Part shown: piece after piece, positions 32,912-42,305 of the stretch | Layout: the number at the start of each line of letters is the position of its first letter | Numbering within the stretch: position 1 is the first letter of the stretch | Assembly (NCBI GenBank): GCA_009781175.1 | Contig: WQYQ01000014.1 | Location: forward strand, 1-64,000 | DNA length: 64,000 nt | Direction of reading: 5' to 3' | From: Betaproteobacteria bacterium | GTDB taxonomy: Bacteria; Pseudomonadota; Gammaproteobacteria; Burkholderiales; Rhodocyclaceae | Made by a program: the position numbers and the translations under genes | The notes under the pieces: model-generated | The model's input: the letters and a program-made list of their open reading frames with translations, nothing else | Told to the model about the DNA's origin: nothing | Databases searched by the model: none

Positions 32912-33777
32912 GCGGCGGGTTCCTGCGCGTTGTTTGGCCCAGGCACGCCGGCAGGTTGTTTGTAGCGGTTATAACCCCATAAATATTGAGCGGGGCAGGA
33001 AAGTATCTGGCGTTCGAGCGCGGCATTGAGCGCGGTGACGCGTTCGGCCGGCGCGCCGTCGGGCAAGACAAGCGGTTCCAAATGCAGGTGATAGCCGCGG
33101 CCCCAGGACAATCTGCGCGCAAACGCGATGAAAGCCGGCGCGCCGTTCTGGCCCGCAAGCCGCGCGGCAAGCGTCATCGAATACGCGGGTTTGCCGAAGA
33201 ACGGCGCCCACAATCCTTCGCCAGCTTGCGGCACTTGATCGGGTAGAATGCCGATCGCTTCGCCGGCCTTGAGCGCCTTGAGCAGGGCGCGCACGCCCGC
33301 GGCGTCGGCGGGGACCGCGTGCATCCGGCCGCGATTGCGCCCGGCGTCCATCAGCGGCGCCAGAATCGCTTTGCGCGGGCGGCGGAACAGCACGGTGATC
33401 GGGCCCGCCGTGCAGGCATAGAACTGTGCCGAGATTTCGAAGCAACCCAGGTGCGGCGTTACGAAGAGTATGCCGCGGCCGGCATCGCGCGCCGCCAATA
33501 CGGCATCCCAACCCGATGTACTGCGGATGGCCCGGGCCAATTGCTCAGACGGCCGCGACCAGACCCAGGCGGTTTCGAACGCGCCCTTGCCTGCTTCGGC
33601 GGCGGCATGCAGCCGTTCGAATAAGCTTGCGCGGCGGCCCAGGGCGCGGCTTAGGTTATCCGCCAGCGTGCGCCGATAAGATCCGGCAAACGCCCATACG
33701 AGCAAACCGAGTTTCGCGCCCGATAGATGCAGGATGAAAAGCGGAAGACGGCCGAGCAGACGGAAGATGGTGTTCAT
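32908..33777 (-). CDS. Lauroyl acyltransferase (LpxL/HtrB family), copy 2
   Basis: 289 aa; GILFVTPHLGCFEISAQFYA; AIGILPDQVPQAGEGLWAPFFGKPAYSMTL. Confidence 0.9.
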   Translation of the reverse strand: MNTIFRLLGRLPLFILHLSGAKLGLLVWAFAGSYRRTLADNLSRALGRRASLFERLHAAAEAGKGAFETAWVWSRPSEQLARAIRSTSGWDAVLAARDAGRGILFVTPHLGCFEISAQFYACTAGPITVLFRRPRKAILAPLMDAGRNRGRMHAVPADAAGVRALLKALKAGEAIGILPDQVPQAGEGLWAPFFGKPAYSMTLAARLAGQNGAPAFIAFARRLSWGRGYHLHLEPLVLPDGAPAERVTALNAALERQILSCPAQYLWGYNRYKQPAGVPGPNNAQEPAA

Positions 33778-33905
33778 TACGGCACACCGATGCCCGGTGC
33801 GGATTTGACGAAATTTTTTGGGTGGGGGGATAATACCAACTTATCCGCCGAGTTAAACCGACAACTTGCAGGGCGGCCATAAATACTGCTAAAGCGTCGC
33901 CCGCT

Positions 33906-33947
33906 CGAAACCCCGGAGTTGGCCGCGCAGGCTTACCGGGGTTTTCG
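33906..33947 (+). promoter_or_regulatory. Terminator-like hairpin in the metK leader (candidate attenuator)
   Basis: CGAAACCCCGG...CCGGGGTTTTCG followed by TTTT, ~18 nt before the metK start. Confidence 0.5.
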
Positions 33948-33964
33948 TTTTGGGAGTTCTCAGC

Positions 33965-35128
33965 ATGAGCAATAATTTTCTGTTTACTTCGGAGTCTGTC
34001 TCCGAAGGCCATCCGGACAAGGTTGCGGACCAGATTTCGGACGCTATCCTCGACGCGATTTTCAGCGAGGATAAACACGCCCGCGTTGCGGCCGAGACGC
34101 TGTGCAATACGGGCCTCGTCGTGCTCGCCGGTGAAATCACCACGCACGCGAATATCGACTACATCCAGGTCGCGCGCGACACCATCAAGCGTATCGGCTA
34201 CGACAACACTGACTATGGCATCGACTACAAAGGCTGCGCGGTGCTGGTGGCCTACGACAAGCAGAGCCCCGATATTGCGCAAGGCGTCGATCACGCGTCC
34301 GACGATTACCTGAACACGGGCGCCGGCGACCAGGGCCTGATGTTCGGCTACGCCTGCGACGAAACGCCGCAATTGATGCCCGCGCCGATCTGGTATGCGC
34401 ACCGCCTCGTCCAGCGCCAGTCCGAGCTGCGCAAGGATGGCCGCTTGCCGTGGCTGCGTCCCGACGCGAAGAGCCAGGTGACGTTCCGCTATGTGGACGG
34501 CAAGCCGCACTCGGTCGACACGGTCGTGCTTTCGACGCAGCACGCGCCTGACATCACACAGGACGCGATCAAGGAAGCCGTTGTCGAGGACATCATCAAG
34601 GCCGTGATTCCGGCCGAGCTGCTCAAGGATACGAAATACCTTGTCAACCCGACCGGCCGCTTCGTGATCGGTGGCCCACAGGGCGATTGTGGTTTGACGG
34701 GCCGCAAAATTATCGTCGACACCTATGGCGGCGCTTGCCCGCATGGCGGCGGCGCTTTCTCCGGCAAGGACCCGACCAAGGTCGACCGTTCAGCGGCCTA
34801 CGCCGCGCGTTATGTGGCGAAGAATATCGTCGCCGCCGGGCTTGCCCGCCAATGCCAGGTGCAAGTGTCCTATGCGATCGGCGTTGCGCGTCCGATCAAT
34901 GTGACGGTGTATACCGAAGGCACGGGAAGGATTCCGGACGAGCAGATCGCGCAACTGGTCGAAGCGCATTTCGATCTACGGCCGAAAGGCATCATCCAGA
35001 TGCTCGATCTGCTGCGCCCGGTCTATCAAAAAACCGCCGCCTACGGCCATTTTGGCCGCGACGAGCCGGAGTTCACCTGGGAAGCGACCGACAAGGTCGA
35101 AGCGCTACGCGCCGCCACCGGGCTCTAA
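33965..35128 (+). CDS. metK: S-adenosylmethionine synthase
   Basis: [42 protein letters not shown]. Confidence 0.98.
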   Translation: MSNNFLFTSESVSEGHPDKVADQISDAILDAIFSEDKHARVAAETLCNTGLVVLAGEITTHANIDYIQVARDTIKRIGYDNTDYGIDYKGCAVLVAYDKQSPDIAQGVDHASDDYLNTGAGDQGLMFGYACDETPQLMPAPIWYAHRLVQRQSELRKDGRLPWLRPDAKSQVTFRYVDGKPHSVDTVVLSTQHAPDITQDAIKEAVVEDIIKAVIPAELLKDTKYLVNPTGRFVIGGPQGDCGLTGRKIIVDTYGGACPHGGGAFSGKDPTKVDRSAAYAARYVAKNIVAAGLARQCQVQVSYAIGVARPINVTVYTEGTGRIPDEQIAQLVEAHFDLRPKGIIQMLDLLRPVYQKTAAYGHFGRDEPEFTWEATDKVEALRAATGL

Positions 35129-35141
35129 GTTCTCCAGATGT

Positions 35142-35172
35142 AAAAAGGGCAGCTCGAAGAGCTGCCCTTTTT
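35142..35172. terminator. Bidirectional rho-independent terminator
   Basis: AAAAAGGGCAGCTCGAAGAGCTGCCCTTTTT between convergent metK and ompW-like genes. Confidence 0.9.
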
Positions 35173-35191
35173 ATCAGCAAACGGACTTCGC

Positions 35192-35803
35192 TTAGAAACG
35201 ATAACCGACGCCAATACTCATGATCCACGGATCGAGGTTGAGCTTAGCAACCGTGTTGCCACCGAGATAGACATCGGTGTTCATCCAAGTGTATTTGATG
35301 TCGGCGTTCAAATACCACTGCGGAGCGATCTTGTAATCAACGCCGAGCTGCAGCGACGGACCCCAGCTATAGCGCTTGACATCGACGGCGCCACCCAGAA
35401 TATCCACATTCCAGAAACGCGTGTAGTTGATACCGACGCCGGCGTAGGGTTTGAAGTCACCCATCGGCAGATGGTACTGAACCATCAGGTGCGGCGGCAG
35501 TTCCTGCAAAGAGCCAATCTTGTCGCCACCAAGCGAGATGTTGTGCTTCTGCGGCACCGACAGCACGAGTTCGGTCGCGATGTTCTGCGTGAAGAAGTAG
35601 GTGACGTCAACTTCTGGAATCCACTTGCTTTGAGCGGCGACATCGGCTCCCAGCACGTTGTCGCTGTTATTGTTGCTGAAGTCCACATACGTGGCGCGGG
35701 CACGCACCAACCAGTTGCCTTCATCGGCGGCGAAAGCGGCGCTGGAAGCGCACAGACCCACGGCAAGAGCTCCAGCGATTGCGCTACGAATCATGTAAGA
35801 CAT
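35192..35803 (-). CDS. ompW: OmpW family outer membrane protein
   Basis: 203 aa; N-terminal signal; PPHLMVQYHLPMGDFKPYAGVGINYTRFWN; C-terminal GVGYRF. Confidence 0.9.
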   Translation of the reverse strand: MSYMIRSAIAGALAVGLCASSAAFAADEGNWLVRARATYVDFSNNNSDNVLGADVAAQSKWIPEVDVTYFFTQNIATELVLSVPQKHNISLGGDKIGSLQELPPHLMVQYHLPMGDFKPYAGVGINYTRFWNVDILGGAVDVKRYSWGPSLQLGVDYKIAPQWYLNADIKYTWMNTDVYLGGNTVAKLNLDPWIMSIGVGYRF

Positions 35804-35960
35804 TCAAATATCCCCTATTACAAAATATGACTTAAAAACGTCTCAATTCTATGGTTTCTTACGGTCTAGTTCGATTGACCGGAATCAAATTTACGCGTTA
35901 CACATACGTTACACATCGGTCTTGTGGCGAGAAAACCTCAGTCTTTGAGCTGGGGGTGAC

Positions 35961-36923
35961 TTATTCGGCGAAATGGCAGGCCACCCGCTGGACACCAAGC
36001 TCCCGTAACACGGGTGTTTCTTCGCGGCAGCGCGGTTTGGCGTGCGGGCAGCGCGAGGCGTAGGCGCAGCCCGGAGGGGGTGCCAAGGGCGATGGCGGTT
36101 CGCCATGTAGCGGCTCGCGCGCCACACGGTCGGCCGGGTCGAGCCGCGGCGTTGCCGCGAGCAGCGCGCGTGTATAGGGATGACGCGGCGATGCGAAGAT
36201 CGCGTGTGCCGGCCCTTGTTCGACGATGCGGCCGAAGTACATCACGATCACCGTGTCGGCGATATGTTCGACGACCGCGAGATTATGCGAAATGAAGACG
36301 TAGGCCACGCCGGTGTCTTGTTGCAGATCCATCAGCAGGTTCAGCACCTGGGCCTGGATCGAAACATCGAGCGCCGAAACCGGCTCGTCGGCCACCACGA
36401 GCGCGGGCTGCGTCATCAATGCGCGCGCGATCGCGATGCGCTGGCGCTGGCCGCCCGAAAACATGTACGGATAACGTGCCGCGTGTTCGGGGCGCAAACC
36501 TACCCGAGCCAGTGCTTCATTCACTTTTTCGTGGCGCGCTTGGGCCGATAAAGCGCCTTGAATCCGCAGCGGCTCTGCGAGAATCGTCGCGATGCGCTTG
36601 CGCGGATTGAGGCTTGCATACGGGTTCTGGAACACCATTTGCACTTTGGGGCGCAGATTTTTCAGCACGTCTTTTGACGCATCGGCAAGCTCGACGCCTT
36701 CAAGCAGCAGGTGTCCCGAAGTCGGCGTTTCGAGCATTGTGATCTGCCGCGCAAGCGTGCTTTTGCCGCAGCCGGATTCTCCGACGACGGCCAGCGTCTC
36801 GCCGGCCTGGATTGTGAAGCTCACGCCATCGAGCGCGCGTACGACCGCCTTGGGGCGAAACGGACCGCGTGAAATCACGTAGTGTTTGCGCAGATCGAGC
36901 GCTTGAAACAAGACCTGGCTCAT
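35961..36923 (-). CDS. Dipeptide/oligopeptide ABC transporter ATP-binding protein (DppF-like)
   Basis: [44 protein letters not shown]-terminal oligo/dipeptide motif. Confidence 0.93.
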   Translation of the reverse strand: MSQVLFQALDLRKHYVISRGPFRPKAVVRALDGVSFTIQAGETLAVVGESGCGKSTLARQITMLETPTSGHLLLEGVELADASKDVLKNLRPKVQMVFQNPYASLNPRKRIATILAEPLRIQGALSAQARHEKVNEALARVGLRPEHAARYPYMFSGGQRQRIAIARALMTQPALVVADEPVSALDVSIQAQVLNLLMDLQQDTGVAYVFISHNLAVVEHIADTVIVMYFGRIVEQGPAHAIFASPRHPYTRALLAATPRLDPADRVAREPLHGEPPSPLAPPPGCAYASRCPHAKPRCREETPVLRELGVQRVACHFAE

Positions 36924-37915
36924 GTTTCAGACTCGCTTCGTTGCGCGGAGTTAGCGCCGTCCGCGTTGAGCGGAAAATGACAGCGCACGCGGTTTGGACC
37001 CTCTCCAAGCAGGGCCGGATGTTCTGTGTGGCAGCGCAGCGTCGCGAAACGGCAGCGCGGCGCGAGCAGGCAGCCGGCGGGTCGGTCGTAGCGCCCGGGT
37101 ACGACGCCGGGCAGGCTTGTCAAACGCTTCGCGCCGCGGTTGCGCTCGGGCAGCGCGTCGAGCAGCGCTTGCGTATAGGGGTGGCGAGGTGCATTGAAGA
37201 GCACGCTTGCCTCGCCCATTTCCATTACCTGACCGGCATACATCACGATGACGCGTTGCGCGGTTTCCGCGACCACGGCGAGATCGTGCGTAATCAACAG
37301 CAAGGCCATGTCACGCTCGCGTTGCAGACGTAATAACAGTTGCAAAACCTGCGCCTGCACGGTTACATCGAGCGCGGTCGTCGGCTCGTCGGCAATCAAC
37401 AAACGCGGGTTACAGGCGATCGCCATCGCGATCATCACGCGCTGGCTCATGCCGCCCGAAATTTGGTGCGGATAGGCATTCAGGCGCTGCTCGGCGTCGG
37501 GGATTTCGACCTGCCGCAGAAGTTCGAGCGCGCGTATGCGCAAGGCGTGGCGCGAGCCGCCTTCGTGCGCCGCGAGCGTTTCCATGAGCTGCGCGCCAAG
37601 CGTGAAACAGGGGTTCAGACTGCCGGCCGGGTCCTGGAACACCATTGCGATGTCGCGGCCGAGCAGCTTGCGCCGCGCGCTGGCCTGCATTGTCAGCAAG
37701 TCATGCCCGGCGAAGTTCAGGCGTTCGGCGCTCACGCGCCCGGGCGGGTCGACGAGCCCCATCACGGCCAGCGAGGCAACGCTTTTGCCCGAGCCCGATT
37801 CGCCGACGAGTCCGACGACTTCACCAGCGGCGAGGCTCAAATCGAGCCCGTCGACGGCCTTGAGCGCGGCCTTGCCAGAACCGAACTGCACGCAGAGATT
37901 GCGGACTTCCAACAT
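36920..37915 (-). CDS. Dipeptide/oligopeptide ABC transporter ATP-binding protein (DppD-like)
   Basis: [51 protein letters not shown]. Confidence 0.93.
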   Translation of the reverse strand: MLEVRNLCVQFGSGKAALKAVDGLDLSLAAGEVVGLVGESGSGKSVASLAVMGLVDPPGRVSAERLNFAGHDLLTMQASARRKLLGRDIAMVFQDPAGSLNPCFTLGAQLMETLAAHEGGSRHALRIRALELLRQVEIPDAEQRLNAYPHQISGGMSQRVMIAMAIACNPRLLIADEPTTALDVTVQAQVLQLLLRLQRERDMALLLITHDLAVVAETAQRVIVMYAGQVMEMGEASVLFNAPRHPYTQALLDALPERNRGAKRLTSLPGVVPGRYDRPAGCLLAPRCRFATLRCHTEHPALLGEGPNRVRCHFPLNADGANSAQRSESET

Positions 37916-37921
37916 GGATTC

Positions 37922-38821
37922 TTATTGCTTCAATTTAGGGTCGAGCGCATCGCGCAGGCCGTCGCCCATCAGGTTGAACGCGAGCACGGCGAGAAAGATC
38001 GCGATGCCGGGAAAGGTGACGATCCACCACGCGGATTGGATGAATTCCATCGCGCTCGCGAGCATCGCGCCCCATTCGGCGGCGGGCGGTTGCGCGCCGA
38101 GGCCGAGAAAACCGAGCGCCGCGGCATCGAGAATGGCGGTCGAAAAACCGAGCGTCGCCTGCACGATCAGCGGCGCAAGACAGTTCGGCAGAATCGTGCC
38201 GAACATCAGACGCAATGTTCCTGCGCCAGCGATTTTCGAGGCGAGCACGTATTCCTTGTCGCGCTCCCCGATCACCGCGGCGCGCGTAAGGCGGACATAG
38301 TGCGGCAGCAGCACGATGGCGATCGCATACATCGCGTTCGTCAGCCCAGGGCCGAGCACGGCCACGATGGCCACCGCGAGCAGCAGCGAAGGCAGGGCGA
38401 GGAGAATATCCATCAAACGCATGATCGCGGTATCGAGCCAGCCGCGCAGAAAGCCGGCACACAGGCCAAGAAAAATCCCCAGGCCGAGCGACAGCGTGAC
38501 CGAAACGAGGCCGATGCCGAGCGAGAGCCGTGCGCCGAAAATCAGGCGTGAAAGCACATCGCGCCCCACGGCGTCCGTGCCAAGCAGGAACTCGGCGCGT
38601 CCGCCGCTTTGCCATGTGGGCGGCGTCAGCACGGCATTGCGATACTGTTCAATTGGCGAATGCGGCGCGAGTGTGCCGGCGAACACAGCGCAGATAATGA
38701 ACAGCACGATGACGGCGAAACCGGCGAGCGCCCCCGGATTGCGCGCGAAGTCGCGCCAGAACTCGACGAACGGATGCGGCGTTTGGGGCGCAGCGAGGAT
38801 GGCTTCTTGCGTATCGTTCAT
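37922..38821 (-). CDS. ABC transporter permease (DppC-like)
   Basis: [41 protein letters not shown]...; track ORF extends artefactually to 39517. Confidence 0.93.
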   Translation of the reverse strand: MNDTQEAILAAPQTPHPFVEFWRDFARNPGALAGFAVIVLFIICAVFAGTLAPHSPIEQYRNAVLTPPTWQSGGRAEFLLGTDAVGRDVLSRLIFGARLSLGIGLVSVTLSLGLGIFLGLCAGFLRGWLDTAIMRLMDILLALPSLLLAVAIVAVLGPGLTNAMYAIAIVLLPHYVRLTRAAVIGERDKEYVLASKIAGAGTLRLMFGTILPNCLAPLIVQATLGFSTAILDAAALGFLGLGAQPPAAEWGAMLASAMEFIQSAWWIVTFPGIAIFLAVLAFNLMGDGLRDALDPKLKQ

Positions 38822-39828
38822 CGCGGATGCCGGATGCGCGGATTGATGATCCCGTACAGCAGATCGACCGCGAGATTGACGAGGATGACGAGGCTGGCGC
38901 AGATCAGCAGCCCGCCTTGGACGATTGGATAATCGCGCCGATGGATCGCTTCGATCAGCCATTTGCCGATTCCGGGCCAGGCGAAGATCGTTTCGGTCAG
39001 CACTGCACCGCCGAGCAATACACCGACCTGCAAACCGGCCACGGTGACGACAGGGATCAAGGCATTGCGGAAAGCGTGCTTGGCGACGATGCGGAGGGGC
39101 GTGAGTCCTCTTGCGCGCGCCGCGCGGATGTAGTCCTCGCGTAGCACTTCGAGCATCGATGAACGCGTCATGCGCGCAAGTGTGGCGAGCGGAATCGTGC
39201 CGAGCGCGAGCGTGGGCAAAATCAGGTGCGACAGCGCTGAGCGGAACGCGCCCTCTTCGTCCGAAAGCCACGTGTCGACCAGCATCAGGCCCGTTACGTG
39301 TGGAGGATCGAATTCGATTCCGAGCCGCCCCGAAACCGGCGTCCATCCAAGATGCACCGAAAAATAGAGGATCAAAAGCAGCGCCCACCAGAACAGCGGC
39401 ATCGAATAGCCCGCGAGAGACACGCCCATCACGCCATAGTCGATTGGCGTATTGCGTTTGACCGCCGCGAGCATGCCGGCGGGAATGCCGATCAGCGCGG
39501 CGAAGAGAATTGCGCACAACGTGAGTTCGAACGTCGCCGGAAAGCGGTCGAGGAATTCGGAGAGCACGGGCTCATGGCTGACGATGGAAACGCCGAGATC
39601 GCCGTGCAGCGCCTTCCAGACAAATTCGCCGTACTGCGCCGGCAAGGGCCGGTCCAGCCCGAACTCATGCAATAGCTGTGCATGCCGCGCCGGATCGATG
39701 CCGCGCTCGCCCGACAGCGCTTCGACCGGATCGCCTGGGACCATGCGGATCAGCGCGAACACGAGCAAGGTGATCCCGATGAAGGTCGGGATCACGACGG
39801 CGAGGCGTTTGAGAAAAAAAGTGAGCAT
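38818..39828 (-). CDS. ABC transporter permease (DppB-like)
   Basis: MLTFFLKRLAVVIPTFIGITLLVFALIRMVPGDPVEAL. Confidence 0.95.
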   Translation of the reverse strand: MLTFFLKRLAVVIPTFIGITLLVFALIRMVPGDPVEALSGERGIDPARHAQLLHEFGLDRPLPAQYGEFVWKALHGDLGVSIVSHEPVLSEFLDRFPATFELTLCAILFAALIGIPAGMLAAVKRNTPIDYGVMGVSLAGYSMPLFWWALLLILYFSVHLGWTPVSGRLGIEFDPPHVTGLMLVDTWLSDEEGAFRSALSHLILPTLALGTIPLATLARMTRSSMLEVLREDYIRAARARGLTPLRIVAKHAFRNALIPVVTVAGLQVGVLLGGAVLTETIFAWPGIGKWLIEAIHRRDYPIVQGGLLICASLVILVNLAVDLLYGIINPRIRHPR

Positions 39829-39835
39829 CGAGCCG

Positions 39836-40186
39836 CTACAGCGTGATGACTTTTTCAGCGGCGCTCTGTGCTTCGACGATCCCGAGCATGTTCCCGATTT
39901 CGCCGACCGCCACGCGTTCCATCAGCCCGAAATATTCGAGGCAGGTGCGGCAGGCGATCAATGGAACGCCCACGTTGGCGAGTGCCCGAAGCTCTTCAAG
40001 GCAGTTCGAATCGTCGGCGATGAGTAATACGCCGCGCGTATAGAAGACGACCGCCTGCGGCAAATGGCCGCTTTCGTACAGAGTGCGGAAATAGGTCGCG
40101 ACCAGCCTGCGGCGCAGCGTATCGTCGCCATGTCCGAGACCGTCGTTGCCGACAACAATGACGGTGTTCGCAAATGAATGGGGCAT
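39836..40186 (-). CDS. DsrE family protein
   Basis: MPHSFANTVIVVGNDGLGHGDDTLRRRLVATYFRTL...LIACRTCLEYFGLME; track ORF starts further upstream inside the repeat. Confidence 0.8.
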   Translation of the reverse strand: MPHSFANTVIVVGNDGLGHGDDTLRRRLVATYFRTLYESGHLPQAVVFYTRGVLLIADDSNCLEELRALANVGVPLIACRTCLEYFGLMERVAVGEIGNMLGIVEAQSAAEKVITL

Positions 40187-40202
40187 GGTGCGTTCCTGTT
40201 TC

Positions 40203-40380
40203 GAACCTGTTCGTAATCTTACTGCGAGGCTGTAATCGGGGCTCATGCTCGACTCACGGTCATTCTGCGCGGAGCGAAGCGCAGTCGCAGAATCCACTCT
40301 CGGAGGACAAATGGATTCTGCGACTTCGCGCAGAATGACGACGCGGAGGCGGGAAGGCTTGGAAGCTGTTCATAATTCTT
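40203..40380. repeat. Dispersed palindromic repeat element, copy 2
   Basis: Core CGGTCATTCTGCGCGGAGCGAAGCGCAGTCGCAGAATCCACTCTCGGAGGACAAATGGATTCTGCGACTTCGCGCAGAAT nearly identical to copy 1; flanked by GAACCTGTTCGTAATCTT and GAAGCTGTTCATAATTCTT. Confidence 0.85.
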
Positions 40381-40432
40381 CGCACAGGGCCGTAGGAATC
40401 GAGAAGATACTGCTTTATCAGTGGCAGGGGAT

Positions 40433-40756
40433 TTAATCACTTGCTTCTGCACGGAGAATCTTTTGCACGTTCTTCCGAGCAATTAGCGAAAGCTCTTCCC
40501 ATGCCAGAATCACCTTCGCTAATTCGTCGTCCTCGCAGTAGAAATATGCAGTTGGCACATGCAAGGTTTTGGCAATCTTGACTGCAAGCCCGAACGGCGG
40601 CTCGTGCACGCCAGTTTCGTATCGGCTTATTCGGGCGCTGGCCGTAGCTTCATCCAGCCCTATCTGAACCCCCAGCTTGTCTTGCGGAAGACACGCCCGC
40701 TGGCGAGCCGCGCGTAGGCGTCGCCCAAAAAGCGTAGCGGGATGCTTGAGTGTCAT
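40433..40756 (-). CDS. XRE-family helix-turn-helix transcriptional regulator
   Basis: 107 aa; LFGRRLRAARQRACLPQDKLGVQIGLDEATASARISRYETGVHEPP. Confidence 0.9.
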   Translation of the reverse strand: MTLKHPATLFGRRLRAARQRACLPQDKLGVQIGLDEATASARISRYETGVHEPPFGLAVKIAKTLHVPTAYFYCEDDELAKVILAWEELSLIARKNVQKILRAEASD

Positions 40757-40805
40757 CCTACGATAATCGTAGGATGCTATGGTACAGTCTCTACGAAATT
40801 CGTAG
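40757..40805. promoter_or_regulatory. Paired palindromic operators for the XRE regulator
   Basis: CCTACGATAATCGTAGG (40757-40773) and CTACGAAATTCGTAG (40791-40805), centres ~33 bp apart. Confidence 0.7.
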
Positions 40806-40862
40806 ATTCAAGATTCGTCAAAACATTGGGCTAGCACTAGCGCTAATTCAAGGGAGAATCTA

Positions 40863-41381
40863 ATGCAGATCATCTGGTACATGCTCCGTCCCTTTTACAT
40901 GCTTGGCCTGTGGGTGGTCGTACCGCTCTTTCTTATCGCCTTTTTTGCTGTCCGCGGCGGCAATCACGACCCAGTGGGGCCGGTGCTGTTGGTTTTGGGC
41001 CTCGGCTACTTCGCGCTCGGCTACTGGTTGCTGAAGATGGTTCCCGACGCCCTGAATCGTCGCCTGTTTGCCCGCGTTGACAAATTCAAGGTGAACGGTT
41101 TCACCCCGCGCTGGGAAGCCGTTTCGGTGATGTACAACCGTTATGTGGGCTTCGCTCCGAAAACGCGCCAAGCGCTCTACATCGATATGAATGACGGCTC
41201 CGAACGGTTCATCGACTTCGACGATGTAACCGAATGGGAGCTGGAACAACAAAGACCCAATCACCCAGTGCTGTTGAAACTGCTCACGCGGCTGCCCGAT
41301 CTGCCGGTCATCGGCGTGCGTATCAATCGCCGTTTCTACGATACGAGTAACTCGCACCTCAAGGCAATCTTTGGTTCTTAA
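40863..41381 (+). CDS. Hypothetical membrane protein (172 aa)
   Basis: Two N-terminal hydrophobic segments; no family recognised. Confidence 0.7.
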   Translation: MQIIWYMLRPFYMLGLWVVVPLFLIAFFAVRGGNHDPVGPVLLVLGLGYFALGYWLLKMVPDALNRRLFARVDKFKVNGFTPRWEAVSVMYNRYVGFAPKTRQALYIDMNDGSERFIDFDDVTEWELEQQRPNHPVLLKLLTRLPDLPVIGVRINRRFYDTSNSHLKAIFGS

Positions 41382-41412
41382 GCCAAGCAACGTGCATTCT
41401 CGAAACAAACAG

Positions 41413-41449
41413 CGGGCATGCATTTTCGACGCATGCCCTTTTCTTTTTT
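41413..41449 (+). terminator. Rho-independent terminator
   Basis: GGGCATGC ATTTTCGAC GCATGCCC TTTTCTTTTTT. Confidence 0.8.
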
Positions 41450-41467
41450 GATTACGGAGATAAATGG

Positions 41468-42286
41468 ATGATTTCAAAAGCCAGTACGATGTTGTTGGCC
41501 GTTGGCCTTGTACTTGTTGGATGCGGTGGCAAGAAAGACTCGGCGCCACAGACGAATGCCTCGCCCGCGACACTGATGAACAGCCCCAAACCGTCCGGCC
41601 CGGTGCCCGCGCTGGCCGCAGCAGCGCAGAAATCAGCATTGCCCACATTGCCGAAACCGGACTTCGGCATCCCACTGGCGAGCTATGCCGATCTGAACGG
41701 CGAACCGGCGGGCATGGCGCTGACATACATCGTTTCAGCAAAGTCCCAGGACGCACTCAGCGACGAAGAGAAGCTCAATCGTCTGTCGCCGCGCTATTAC
41801 CGCGAAACCGATGTATTCAAGAAAAAAGATCTGGCCGCGGCCGAACTGCCGCGCATCGAGGCCACGCTGGATGAATATCGGAAGCATGACTACTATGCGT
41901 TGCCAGCATCCGTTTCTTGGGATGCAAACAAACCGCTGGGCCTGCAAAATGTCTCAGTAGGGCAATACGACTTCAATACAAAAAGTTTTCCACTAAGTGG
42001 CTATGGCGGATTCTGCTGGGCGTCGACAGGTGGAGTGCGAAATCAGCAAGGCGCCACACTGAAAATCCTGCCGTCTGATTTCCCGTGCAACCTGCCTGTT
42101 CCCGACGAAGCACAAGCAAAGCTTATCGAGGCGGCACGGGCAAAGAACGCGCTATCACTGCAAGGCACGCTGTATCTGTATGTGCCGCGCGTGGAAGATG
42201 GCACGGCGGTTGCTGTCATCTCTCACGCCCATCTTGAGCTAATCAACACACAAATCAAGGCTTCGCTGGCCAACTTCGATTTTTGA
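41468..42286 (+). CDS. Hypothetical lipoprotein (272 aa)
   Basis: MISKASTMLLAVGLVLVGCGGKKDS lipobox; remainder not assigned. Confidence 0.7.
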   Translation: MISKASTMLLAVGLVLVGCGGKKDSAPQTNASPATLMNSPKPSGPVPALAAAAQKSALPTLPKPDFGIPLASYADLNGEPAGMALTYIVSAKSQDALSDEEKLNRLSPRYYRETDVFKKKDLAAAELPRIEATLDEYRKHDYYALPASVSWDANKPLGLQNVSVGQYDFNTKSFPLSGYGGFCWASTGGVRNQQGATLKILPSDFPCNLPVPDEAQAKLIEAARAKNALSLQGTLYLYVPRVEDGTAVAVISHAHLELINTQIKASLANFDF

Positions 42287-42305
42287 AGGATCTACGTGTA
42301 ATGTC

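Noticed and set aside
37922-39517. 531-aa version of the DppC-like ORF
   Set aside because: The N-terminal ~230 residues are an out-of-frame extension over dppB; MNDTQEA start at 38821 gives the normal permease.
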